A DNA stretch of 32,136 nt. Origin: CAZWEZ01 sp964632795 (GTDB lineage: Bacteria; Pseudomonadota; Alphaproteobacteria; Rhodospirillales; 2-02-FULL-58-16). Shown one piece after another: positions 24,586-32,102 of this stretch. Below the pieces are notes generated by a model. The model did not search any database. It was not told where the DNA came from and worked only from the letters and a program-made list of their open reading frames with translations. The translations under genes were made by a program, and so were the position numbers. The stretch spans positions 1 to 32,136 of the forward strand of contig CAZWEZ010000040.1 of NCBI GenBank assembly GCA_964632795.1. The letters run 5' to 3'. Numbering within the stretch: the stretch's first letter is position 1; each line of letters opens with the position of its first letter.

Positions 24586-25641
24586 TTATTTGAATTCGCT
24601 GAACGCTTTAAGGAGCTTCATTGTGGCAGGCATATTCAGTTCATCGCCCTCGTAGCGACACTCGTATAGACCTTGGAGGTTTGAGGGTAGCTGCACCCCT
24701 TCTTCCACCAAGAGAATAAAATTTCGGCCGTAAAGTGCCATCGCCGCTCCAATCTCGATGAGGACATTCCCGTTGATTTGCGTGTGCTCCTGGCCTTCGC
24801 TGTCAAATAGGACACCCTCGGCGCCAACATGAATAACCGCAGCCTGGCAAGACCGCATATCATCCATTACCTTGTCAGGGACAGGTTTAGCAGCTGACTC
24901 ACGCTCTTGAGAAACCACAGGTTTGAATTTTCCGAATGCAACGAGCTGCTTAACCTGATCGAGGATTTTTATATTTTTCCCGTGGGTGATAAAAACTCGG
25001 TTTCCTTCCGTCGTTGGACTTTCCAAGACAGCAAGAGTGGCTTCTTCCTCACGAGCCTGATCAAGTTCTTCAGGTGCAGCCTCTTCTTCCGGGCTTGCGG
25101 GGATCAGAGTTGGAGCACCGTCGCTGGCGTATCTCAATATCGCGTCACGATCAAATTCAAACCGGGTAAGCTGTCCCTTTCGACCGATCATGAGTTGGCC
25201 TAAATCGGCACCCTGTGCAATTTGGAAGAAACAGACTGCTTGGTCATTGAGGATTTTGTCAGCGTCTGATACGGTGCCTTTAAAATGTTCGTGCCAGTGG
25301 GCGGCGACTTCAGTTGCTGTCACGGTAAGTTCGCTACTGTGAGCAGCGCGTTCAACAATGGTAGTGTAAGGGGCATTGTTCTCAATAATTTTTCGAAGCA
25401 CAGCACTCTTGTTCGCGCCATCGCTCTTTGCGATTTGTCGGCCATCCTCAGTTAGCTTCATCTTTCCGTTTTCGTCTTCGATCAATCCCCAAAATTTTAA
25501 GGCTTTGATCTTGCGGCCGTCGAGGCATTTTTTGTTGATTACGGCCTTAGCTTCGCTGGTAGTAGCCCCGGTAGGCTTGGTCGCTAGATAGCTACAGACT
25601 ACATCGATATCGTCTAACGTGGTTCTGATAGGAAGAGACAT
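24586..25641 (-). CDS. wHTH plus TIR-like nucleotide-binding effector
   Basis: The 351-aa protein has three parts. Residues 1-170 resemble winged-helix DNA-binding or sensor folds (KALKFWGLIEDENGKMKLTEDG and later GQLTRFEFDRDAILRYA). Residues 180-208 form an acidic linker. Residues 214-349 match the TIR-like predicted nucleotide-binding family (PF10137): VFITHGKN at 216-223, NVLIEIGAAMALYGR with the candidate catalytic Glu296, and QLPSNLQGL at 317-325. Family relatives include NAD-cleaving anti-phage effectors. It is the only gene between the tRNA-Leu and its duplicated 3' end and has its own promoter. A defence role is inferred; no cyclase, second subunit or integrase is nearby. Confidence 0.75.
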   Translation of the reverse strand: MSLPIRTTLDDIDVVCSYLATKPTGATTSEAKAVINKKCLDGRKIKALKFWGLIEDENGKMKLTEDGRQIAKSDGANKSAVLRKIIENNAPYTTIVERAAHSSELTVTATEVAAHWHEHFKGTVSDADKILNDQAVCFFQIAQGADLGQLMIGRKGQLTRFEFDRDAILRYASDGAPTLIPASPEEEAAPEELDQAREEEATLAVLESPTTEGNRVFITHGKNIKILDQVKQLVAFGKFKPVVSQERESAAKPVPDKVMDDMRSCQAAVIHVGAEGVLFDSEGQEHTQINGNVLIEIGAAMALYGRNFILLVEEGVQLPSNLQGLYECRYEGDELNMPATMKLLKAFSEFK

Positions 25642-25660
25642 GACAAAACCCCCATTGGTT

Positions 25661-25696
25661 AGAGGCTTATATAAGAGGCTTATATTTAAAAGTCAA
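25661..25696 (-). promoter_or_regulatory. Promoter of the TIR-like gene with tandem repeat
   Basis: On the minus strand TTGACT (25691-25696) and TATATA (25668-25673) are separated by exactly 17 bp, a strong sigma70-like promoter about 27 bp before the ATG. A 13-bp direct repeat (plus strand AGAGGCTTATATA at 25661-25673 and AGAGGCTTATATT at 25674-25686, 12 of 13 matching) overlaps the -10 and spacer and may be an operator. Confidence 0.65.
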
Positions 25697-25827
25697 CCGC
25701 AACCATCCGCCGATTGTATTGATCTCCAAGACCTGCCGTTAAATGATGAGTTATTTTTGCTTCGGAGAATACCGGGAAATGCAAGGTAATTGGTGCGGGC
25801 GGGGAGCCGTAACCCTTCGAGAAGTAT

Positions 25828-25914
25828 TGGTGCCCCCAGCCGGACTCGAACCGGCACGTCCTTGCGGACAACAGATTTTGAGTCTGCCGCGTCTACCAAT
25901 TCCGCCACAGGGGC
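25828..25914 (-). tRNA. trnL: tRNA-Leu (anticodon CAA)
   Basis: The minus strand reads from GCCCCTG to TGGGGGC, then A and an encoded CCA. The anticodon stem-loop GCAGA-CTCAAAA-TCTGT gives anticodon CAA (codon UUG), and the long variable arm GTCCGCAAGGAC marks a class II tRNA-Leu. The T arm is GCCGG-TTCGAGT-CCGGC. All stems pair. Its 3' half is duplicated at 24495-24537. Confidence 0.95.
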
Positions 25915-26036
25915 CGCCGCGTTCCGCGCCATCATAGCCCACACCGCGTGGCGGTCAACACGGGGCGCGCGGGGCGATGGACGGCGGCCCCGCCGGCTGC
26001 TATGAAGCCGGCCGACCGGGTGGGGAAGGACTTTCC

Positions 26037-26615
26037 ATGTTGCGCAGGCTTTATGACTGGACGCTCGAGCTGTCGGCCCACCGCCATGCCCTGTGGGCGC
26101 TGGCGGCGGTGTCGTTCGTCGAGAGCTCGGTGTTCCCGATCCCGCCCGACGTGATCCTGATCCCGATGATCCTGGCGGCCCGCGAGCGGGCCTGGCGGAT
26201 CGCCGCCGTCTGCACCGTGGCCTCGGTGCTCGGCGGGCTGGCCGGCTACGCCATCGGCTACTTCCTGTTCGAGGCGGTGGGGCGGCCGATCCTCGACTTC
26301 TACGGCTACGCCCCCAAGTTCGCCGAGTTCCAGGCCAAGTACAACGAGTGGGGGGCGTGGGCGGTGTTCATCGCCGGCTCGACCCCCTTCCCCTACAAGG
26401 TGATCACCATCCTCAGCGGGCTGACCGCGCTCTCGCTGCCGGTGTTCATGGTCTCCTCGGTGCTGGCCCGGGGCCTGCGCTTCTTCCTGGTCGCCGGGCT
26501 GCTGTGGCGCTTCGGCGAGCCGATCCGCGCCTTCATCGAGCGCTGGCTGGGCTGGCTGGCGGTCCTCTTCGTGGTCCTGCTGGTGGGCGGTTTCGCGGCG
26601 ATCAAGCTGATTTGA
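26037..26615 (+). CDS. YqaA-family VTT-domain membrane protein
   Basis: The ATG at 26037 follows GGGAAGGA. The 192-aa protein carries the VTT (DedA/YqaA-like) domain: FVESSVFPIPPDVILIPM near the N-terminus, the re-entrant GLAGYAIGYFLFEAVG, and FIAGSTPFPYKVITILSGLT. There are about five hydrophobic segments. The family is linked to membrane lipid scrambling and homeostasis; the exact role is not known. The gene starts right after the tRNA-Leu and is followed 52 bp later by dsbB. Confidence 0.88.
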   Translation: MLRRLYDWTLELSAHRHALWALAAVSFVESSVFPIPPDVILIPMILAARERAWRIAAVCTVASVLGGLAGYAIGYFLFEAVGRPILDFYGYAPKFAEFQAKYNEWGAWAVFIAGSTPFPYKVITILSGLTALSLPVFMVSSVLARGLRFFLVAGLLWRFGEPIRAFIERWLGWLAVLFVVLLVGGFAAIKLI

Positions 26616-26667
26616 GAGCTTCCCCCGGCGGCTGGCCGGCGGCGCGCGGTTGGGGTATACCGAGGCC

Positions 26668-27165
26668 ATGAACCGAGCGACACCTTCGGAGACCTTCTCG
26701 CGGCTGGTGCCGCTGGGCGTAATGGCGGCCAGCGTCGGGGCGCTGGGTATCGCCTATACCGCCCAGTACGGCTTCGCCAAGGAACCCTGCGTGCTGTGCC
26801 TGTACCAGCGGCTGCCCTACGCCGTCACCGGGGTGCTGGGACTGCTCGCCCTGGCCGTGCCTGAGGGCCGCTCCCGGGCGGCGGTGGTCGCCCTGTGCGG
26901 GGCGGTGTTCCTGGCCGGCGCCGGCATCGCCTTCTACCACGTCGGGGTCCAGCAGCACTGGTGGGCGGCGATCACCGCGTGCGGCGGTCCGCCGGCCACC
27001 GAGCTGACCCCGGAGCAGATGCTGGCCCAGTTGCGCCAGGGGGCGCCCCGGCCCTGCGACCGGATCGAGTGGGCGGTGTTCGGGATCTCGGCGGCGGCCT
27101 ACAACGTGGTCGCCTCGCTGGCCCTGGCCGCCGCTACCCTGGCCGCCGCCCGGCGGCTCGGCTAG
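26668..27165 (+). CDS. dsbB: Disulfide bond formation protein DsbB
   Basis: The 165-aa protein has four hydrophobic segments, the first periplasmic cysteine pair CVLC (C41, C44) followed by YQRLPY, and the second pair C105 and C130 in a periplasmic loop, exactly as in DsbB. It passes electrons from DsbA to ubiquinone. I chose the ATG at 26668; an ATG at 26650 is also in frame. It runs towards the flavoprotein gene, ending 10 bp from it. Confidence 0.92.
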   Translation: MNRATPSETFSRLVPLGVMAASVGALGIAYTAQYGFAKEPCVLCLYQRLPYAVTGVLGLLALAVPEGRSRAAVVALCGAVFLAGAGIAFYHVGVQQHWWAAITACGGPPATELTPEQMLAQLRQGAPRPCDRIEWAVFGISAAAYNVVASLALAAATLAAARRLG

Positions 27166-27174
27166 TACCGACTT

Positions 27175-29244
27175 TCAGTCGCGAGCTCCGGGCCAGGTGT
27201 AGTTCTCGCGTTTGAACGTGTACATCAGGTTGGCGGGGTTATCCATCTGCCGCGCCTGCTGGTGTCCGGAATAGACGGCCACGGCGATGGAGCCCGGGAC
27301 CAAGGCGTCGCCGATCGCCGTCACCGACTTGATGCCGCGCCCGGCGAACTCGCCGCGACGCGCGTTCAGGCCTTCGAGCAGGGCGTCGTTGGGCAGCCTG
27401 GAGGTCACCGGGACCACGGCATCGGCGTCCAGGCGCTCGGTCCTGCCGGTATAGACGCAGGCGATCTCGCAGCCCTCGCCGTCGACCGCGCTCAGGTTCC
27501 TTGCGCAGCGCACCTCGATGTCCAGGGACAGCAGGCGCTGCTGGATCTTTTCCTGCTCCAGCGTGCCGTGGGTGTAGGGCGCGACCTCGGGATAGGGGGT
27601 CACGTAGACCACCCGGCAGCCCTCGGCGGCCAGCTTCTCGGCGATCGCGTTGGCCATGTAATAGCCGTCGTCGTCGAACACCAGAACCCGCCCGGCGAGT
27701 GACCTGCCCTTCAGGATGGCGTCGGGCGAGACCACCCGTGCGGGGTCGGAGATGGCGATGCCGAGACGGTTGGTGCGCCCGAAACCGTCGCTCCGCCACG
27801 CCGCCCCGGTGGCGATCACCACCCGGGCGAAGCCGAACTCGAGGATCTCCTCGACCCCCAGCTCGCTGGCCGTGTAGGTCTCGACGTTGGGCTTCTGGCC
27901 CAGCATGTAGATGCGGTGGTCGGCGACCCGCATCCACTCGCCCAGGTTCGGCAGGCGGCTTTCGACCAGCACCCGGCCGCCCAACGCGTCCCCGGCCTCG
28001 GCCAGGGCCACGTCGTAGCCGCGCTTGGCCAGGACCAGCGCGCATTCGAGCCCCGCCGGCCCGCCGCCGACGATCAGCATGGTGTCCTCGGAGCCCTTGG
28101 GCTCGACCCGCTCCGGGTGCCAGCCCTTGCGCCATTCCTCGCCGATGGTGGCATTCTGGGTGCAGCGAATGGGCACCGCATCGTGGTCGCCGGTGGTGCA
28201 GATGTTGCAGCCGATGCATTCGCGGATCTCGTCCTCGCGGCCGTCGTCGATCTTGCGCGGCAGGAACGGATCGGCGATCGAGGGCCGGGCCGAGCCGATG
28301 AGATCGATCACCCCGCGCTTGACCTGGCTGACCATGGTGTCGGGCGAGGTGAAGCGCCCCACCCCGACCACCGGCTTGTCGGTCACCTGCTTGACGAAGG
28401 AGACGAACTTTTCCTGCGCCCCCTCGGGGCCGAAGCGCGAGGTCAGCGAATCGTCCTCCCAGCGGGCGATGTTGACGTCCCACAGATCGGGCAGGTCGGC
28501 CAGCATCTCGACCACCTCGCGGCCCTCGGCGTCATAAGACAGCGGGCTGTCGGTCATCTCGTGGACGGCGAGGCGGATGGCGACCGCGCAGTCGCCGCCG
28601 ACCGCGTCCTTGGTCTCTTCCAGCACCTCGCGCAACAGCCGGGCGCGGTTCTCCAGCGAGCCGCCGTATTCATCCGTGCGCTGGTTGTAGCGGGGCAGCA
28701 GGAAGTGCATCAGCATCGTCATCTCGTGGCCGGCGTAGACGTAGATGATGTCGTAGCCCGCCTTCCTGCCGCGCAGCGCCGCCTCGCGGTACCAGCGGCG
28801 CAGGTCGCGGATGTCGTCCTTGGTCATCGCCCGGGCCTGGATCGGGTCGTGGTGGATCATCGCGTTGGCCGAGGGGGCGAGGACGGGGATACGGCTCAGC
28901 CGGTTGAGCGCCGAGATGCCGTTGTGGACCAGTTGCAGGCCGGCCAGGGCGCCGTGTTCGTGGACTTTGCGCACCATCAGCTCGTGCGCCGGCAGGTCGC
29001 TGTCGTCCCACAGCCGGTACAGCGCAGATCCCGAAAGGTCGCTGCTGGGGTGGATTTCGCACTCCTCGGTGCACACCACGCCCCACCCGCCCTCGGCCTT
29101 GACGCCGCGCATCTCGGCCACGGTCCGGGGCCAGCGGAAGCCCATGCCGGTGCAGTGGGGGACCTGGTAGAAACGGTTGGGCGCCGTCTTGGGGCCGATC
29201 CGCACGGGCTCGAACAGGATGTCGTAACGCGGATCGCGGGTCAT
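27175..29244 (-). CDS. Trimethylamine dehydrogenase-like FMN/[4Fe-4S]/ADP flavoprotein
   Basis: The ATG at 29244 has AAGGAG; it begins MTRDPRYDILFEP, like the trimethylamine dehydrogenase (TMADH) start. The 689-aa protein has an old-yellow-enzyme-type TIM barrel (about 1-340), the cluster motif CIGCNIC...RCTQN, and two Rossmann domains with LIVGGGPAGLECALVLAKRG. Cys31 in QVPHCTGMG corresponds to TMADH Cys30, which forms the covalent 6-S-cysteinyl-FMN. Substrate-pocket Tyr60 is Glu61 here, so trimethylamine is unlikely; dimethylamine, histamine or another amine, or an N-methyl compound, is possible. It stands alone with a candidate operator upstream. Confidence 0.88.
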   Translation of the reverse strand: MTRDPRYDILFEPVRIGPKTAPNRFYQVPHCTGMGFRWPRTVAEMRGVKAEGGWGVVCTEECEIHPSSDLSGSALYRLWDDSDLPAHELMVRKVHEHGALAGLQLVHNGISALNRLSRIPVLAPSANAMIHHDPIQARAMTKDDIRDLRRWYREAALRGRKAGYDIIYVYAGHEMTMLMHFLLPRYNQRTDEYGGSLENRARLLREVLEETKDAVGGDCAVAIRLAVHEMTDSPLSYDAEGREVVEMLADLPDLWDVNIARWEDDSLTSRFGPEGAQEKFVSFVKQVTDKPVVGVGRFTSPDTMVSQVKRGVIDLIGSARPSIADPFLPRKIDDGREDEIRECIGCNICTTGDHDAVPIRCTQNATIGEEWRKGWHPERVEPKGSEDTMLIVGGGPAGLECALVLAKRGYDVALAEAGDALGGRVLVESRLPNLGEWMRVADHRIYMLGQKPNVETYTASELGVEEILEFGFARVVIATGAAWRSDGFGRTNRLGIAISDPARVVSPDAILKGRSLAGRVLVFDDDGYYMANAIAEKLAAEGCRVVYVTPYPEVAPYTHGTLEQEKIQQRLLSLDIEVRCARNLSAVDGEGCEIACVYTGRTERLDADAVVPVTSRLPNDALLEGLNARRGEFAGRGIKSVTAIGDALVPGSIAVAVYSGHQQARQMDNPANLMYTFKRENYTWPGARD

Positions 29245-29379
29245 GGACTTCTCCTTGAACCTGGCTGCCCGGCATGGGTTGGGATGGGAAACACCATGGC
29301 CGCCGGGGAAAAGGTTGTCAATTCGACCCTGACGATCCCAGCCGCCAGCGGAGGAGCGAAAAAAAAGCTTGATTCCAGC

Positions 29380-29411
29380 TAGGTATGTTGTATATGGTAT
29401 TTGGTATACCA
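29380..29411. promoter_or_regulatory. Four 7-bp tandem repeats ending in a palindrome
   Basis: Four heptads each ending GTAT (TAGGTAT, GTTGTAT, ATGGTAT, TTGGTAT at 29380-29407) run into the perfect palindrome TGGTATACCA (29402-29411). They lie between the flavoprotein gene (minus strand) and the DUF1127 gene (plus strand), where a regulator of either could bind. The TGGTATACCA core resembles operators of GntR-type regulators. Confidence 0.5.
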
Positions 29412-29513
29412 CAGAGGAGGCAACGCGCCCGCCCCATCGATTGTTTTCAAGTTTTCAAGAAACGCCGTATCGGCACCATTGAAAACCGCGTTGCCAGGAA
29501 TGGAATCGACACC

Positions 29514-29741
29514 ATGACGACACTTGTTCTTCGCGCCGTAACGATCTCTTTCCCCAGGGAAATCCTGGCCGGGATTTCCCGCCTCGCCACCCTCTTCTCT
29601 CTCTTCGCGCGCGCCGTCGAGGCCGCCAAGACCTGGGAAACCCTGAGCGCCATGAACGACGGCCAACTGGCGAAGCGCGGCCTCGCCCGCCGGGACATCC
29701 CCAACGTGGTCCGTGGCCTGCTGGAGACCCGCCCCCGATAA
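29514..29741 (+). CDS. DUF1127 small protein (75 aa)
   Basis: The ATG at 29514 is preceded by AGGAA. The C-terminal half, AKTWETLSAMNDGQLAKRGLARRDIPNVVRG, is the DUF1127 (YjiS-like) signature: Trp, a helix, LAxxG(L/I)xRxDI. The N-terminal part is a basic amphipathic helix. DUF1127 proteins of alphaproteobacteria bind RNA or modulate stress, phosphate and carbon metabolism. A longer frame starting at 29385 has no ribosome site and is not preferred. Confidence 0.8.
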   Translation: MTTLVLRAVTISFPREILAGISRLATLFSLFARAVEAAKTWETLSAMNDGQLAKRGLARRDIPNVVRGLLETRPR

Positions 29742-29911
29742 CTTCCGCGGCCCCTCCCGCCCCCCGATCGAAGCGGCCGCTTGGCGCGCCCCGGAGCGAT
29801 TCCGTTGGCCATGTGCCCAGCGAATTGCCGGTTTTCGGAAAATGCATGCCGGAAGACCCCATATAGAAAATAAGTATCCCGATATTGACACCAGGTATGG
29901 GAGTTTCAGCC

Positions 29912-30001
29912 ATGTCCGACACGGAAAAGCGCGAACTCAATGGTTACCTGAACGTGGCGACAATCGCCAACATGCTGGTTCCCCTGCTGCTGATTCTGTA
30001 G
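29912..30001 (+). CDS. 29-aa single-TM peptide
   Basis: An ATG at 29912 with GGGAG 10 bases upstream opens 29 codons: MSDTEKRELNGYLNVATIAN followed by MLVPLLLIL. The polar start and hydrophobic end form a tiny membrane-anchored peptide. A textbook terminator follows 57 bp after the stop, so a dedicated short transcript is plausible. The function is unknown; toxin-like and accessory roles are both possible but unsupported. Confidence 0.5.
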   Translation: MSDTEKRELNGYLNVATIANMLVPLLLIL

Positions 30002-30058
30002 GGCGCCGAAGTTCAAACCCACGCCTTCATCGGCGGCTGCGGGCCCCGCCTTGAATAT

Positions 30059-30086
30059 CCCCCGGACCGAACGGTCCGGGGGTTTT
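30059..30086 (+). terminator. Rho-independent terminator
   Basis: CCCCCGGACCG, a 2-nt AA loop, its exact complement and a TTTT run form a strong intrinsic terminator after the 29-aa gene. Confidence 0.9.
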
Positions 30087-30300
30087 CATTCCAGGGGGCG
30101 GCGCCGCCGTGACCCCGGCGTCAAGAGCGAGCAGGCCAAAATGGTTGAACGCGACGCCGGAATTCGCAATCAAGCGTATACTTCCCTCTTGAAAAAAAAA
30201 CCTCGACCCCCCATAGTATGAACTATCTCCTAGGCGTGGAGTGGGTCGTCCGACGACCCGGAGGTGGGCTGCCCTGGCCTGATTGCAGAGGGGGCGGCGA

Positions 30301-30531
30301 ATGTTATTAAAACGTTCCGGCAAGTTCGCGAGATTTCTCTTCCGCGAGAAGTTCCTGTGGGTGGCGTTTGCTTCACTGACCCTCGTGATGTGGGGCGCCG
30401 CCATCTACGGCGGCATGTTCCTGGGCCGAGCGTTGGTCGCGCTGAACTCTCCCTACACCCCCTACATCGCCATCGATCACGGAATCGACCGCGACCTGGA
30501 CATCGTCCCGGCCTTCGGTGCCGACGACTAA
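30301..30531 (+). CDS. Small one-TM hypothetical protein (76 aa)
   Basis: The ATG at 30301 has GAGGGGG nearby. The protein has a basic N-terminus (MLLKRSGKFARFLFREKF), one strong membrane helix (LWVAFASLTLVMWGAAIYGG) and an acidic C-terminus ending DIVPAFGADD. I do not recognise a family. Codon use agrees with the genome. It precedes a tRNA fragment. Confidence 0.65.
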   Translation: MLLKRSGKFARFLFREKFLWVAFASLTLVMWGAAIYGGMFLGRALVALNSPYTPYIAIDHGIDRDLDIVPAFGADD

Positions 30532-30561
30532 CCCCGATCATCCACAATCGACCTGAAAACA

Positions 30562-30597
30562 TGGTGGGCACGGCTGGGATTGAACCAGCGACCCCCG
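30562..30597 (-). repeat. 3' fragment of a second tRNA
   Basis: On the minus strand a T arm (GCTGG-TTCAATC-CCAGC), the acceptor strand CGTGCCC, a discriminator A and CCA are intact, but the sequence leaves the tRNA pattern just before the variable loop. No matching 5' half is present. The piece is a likely attachment-site scar; the intact tRNA should lie elsewhere, probably right of the window. The rest of 30532-30864 shows no gene. Confidence 0.65.
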
Positions 30598-30864
30598 CCG
30601 CGTGAATGGGGCAAAAAGACAGAAAACGACCAAGCCACCCCGCAATTACGTCCGCAACCCACACCATTGCTGATCCAGAAGCCAAGTTTGACCGCTTGGG
30701 AACCGACTGCGGACCACCTTCAACACGGCCCCGATCTTCTGGATTTTGACCCCAAGCCGTCATTGGTGCCTGATTGAAGACCGCACAGGAACGGTCGCGG
30801 AAATTACATGACACTCGACGGTGATCTTGATAATACTTGACTATTCAAATCCAGGAAGGTGGTC

Positions 30865-31245
30865 ATGAGCAAATCCATAATGGATCTCGTTGCTGAAGCG
30901 AAAAGGATGGTTCCATCGATTAGCCCAGAAGAGCTCAAGAGCATATGGGGGCAAGACAAGGTCTTAGTCGTTGACGTCCGCGATGCGCCGGAACTGGCCG
31001 ATACGGGAAAGATTCAAGGTGCGCTCAATGTGTCGCGGGGCATGCTGGAGTTTCGGGCAGACGAGACAACTCCATACCACAACGAGGCGTTTTCCAAGGA
31101 TAAGACCGTGGTTCTCTATTGCGCCACCGGCGGGCGGTCTGCTCTAGGGGGAAAGGCTCTCATGGAACTGGGGTATCAAGACGTGAGGACCCTTGGCGCG
31201 TTCAAGGATTGGATTGAAGCCGGCGGTGCGATCGAGAAGCCATAA
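30865..31245 (+). CDS. Single-domain rhodanese-like protein
   Basis: The ATG at 30865 follows AGGAAGG; a GTG at 30859 is less likely. The 126-aa protein has the rhodanese fold with VLVVDVRDAPEL, the active-site loop CATGGRS (Cys86-Ser92) and the final GAFKDWIEAGG. The loop CxxGxR is compatible with sulfurtransferase activity on thiosulfate or a persulfide donor. It is a monocistronic gene beside a tRNA scar. Confidence 0.88.
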   Translation: MSKSIMDLVAEAKRMVPSISPEELKSIWGQDKVLVVDVRDAPELADTGKIQGALNVSRGMLEFRADETTPYHNEAFSKDKTVVLYCATGGRSALGGKALMELGYQDVRTLGAFKDWIEAGGAIEKP

Positions 31246-31543
31246 CGAGTGCCCCCACTCCACACCATCAAGGTTATCGGTTCGACCGACTGCAATCAGA
31301 ATTGTCGGGTTCTGCGCCCGATGTCCTGATCTCTCCTCCTGGCTGGATTCGGTTGTTCGAGGCTACCACAGAGCACTCCCGCTTTCCGACACCAAGCCGG
31401 CGTTCGAGCCTGAATGTCAGCTTTCCGACGGGTTTCGTCAGCTTCGTGGTGAGCAGTCCTGGCGCTGGTGGGGCGTTCACAGCCGCGGATGACCCCAAGC
31501 GGTCTTTGGGGGCATTGCTGCTGGAGCGGGGTGGATGTTCCGC

Positions 31544-31723
31544 TCACTCTTCAATGGCGGCTTTCTTGTCGGCCGCCTCTTTGGCCAGGCGGAGGGCGCG
31601 CAGGCTGGCCACGTGTTCCGCTCTCTCCTGCCGCGCTTTTTCCTTTTCTTTCAGGACCTGCTTGTCCTTCTTCTGGGTTGCGGCGAACTGTTCCTCGGCC
31701 CTCGATTTTACTGACTTCAACAT
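31544..31723 (-). CDS. Small lysine/glutamate-rich helical protein (59 aa)
   Basis: An ATG at 31723 with GAGGA upstream opens 59 codons: MLKSVKSRAEEQFAATQKKD, then KEKEKARQERAEHVASLRAL and RLAKEAADKK, ending AIEE. It is almost wholly charged helix and probably a coiled coil. Such proteins are frequent beside cold-shock genes in alphaproteobacteria. It lies downstream of the csp gene on the same strand. No function is known. Confidence 0.7.
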   Translation of the reverse strand: MLKSVKSRAEEQFAATQKKDKQVLKEKEKARQERAEHVASLRALRLAKEAADKKAAIEE

Positions 31724-31892
31724 TTCGGCAATCCTCTACTTCAGTTCGAGGCGTCACGGGAGGAAATTTTCGTCCCGGAGCGCTGGCGGGACCGCCACCT
31801 CCTTCAGTCCGCCAGGCGATCGTTGAAGGTCGCGTCGCCGGCGGCGAGCGGCGGCCGCCCCCAACGGGAGTTGGAGGCGGCGCCTTGCGTGG

Positions 31893-32102
31893 TTATTCGA
31901 CGACGGACAGGTTCTCGGCGGAAGATTTGCCGTTCTGTCCGGGCTGAAGCTCATAGGAGACCTTCTGCCCTTCGCTAAGCGAACTCAGTCCGGCGCGCTC
32001 GACGGCCGAAATGTGGACGAAAGCGTCCTTGGAGCCGTCTTCCGGTTCGATGAACCCGAAACCCTTGGCCGGGTTGAACCACTTTACAGTACCAGTAGCC
32101 AT
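31893..32102 (-). CDS. CspA-family cold shock protein
   Basis: The 69-aa protein is a single OB-fold cold-shock domain with RNP1 KGFGFI (13-18) and RNP2 DAFVHI (26-31). The ATG at 32102 is preceded by AGAGGAAA. It binds single-stranded RNA or DNA and relieves secondary structure. The leader runs towards the window edge, so any cold-responsive 5' UTR is cut off. Downstream lies the 59-aa helical gene. Confidence 0.95.
   Translation of the reverse strand: MATGTVKWFNPAKGFGFIEPEDGSKDAFVHISAVERAGLSSLSEGQKVSYELQPGQNGKSSAENLSVVE

Noticed and set aside
24481..25914. CBASS or Thoeris system
   Set aside because: No cyclase, TIR-ThsB pair or SLOG/SIR2 effector gene is adjacent; only a lone TIR-like gene.
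27916..29382. Plus-strand frame of 488 codons
   Set aside because: Opposite the TMADH-like gene, which has clear motifs; the product is repetitive Val/His/Asp-rich.
30230..30814. Minus-strand frame of 194 codons
   Set aside because: Runs through the tRNA fragment and opposite the one-TM protein; product looks non-natural.
31302..31826. Plus-strand frame of 174 codons
   Set aside because: Serine/phenylalanine-rich shadow opposite the 59-aa helical gene; no ribosome site. The stretch 31246-31543 shows no gene.
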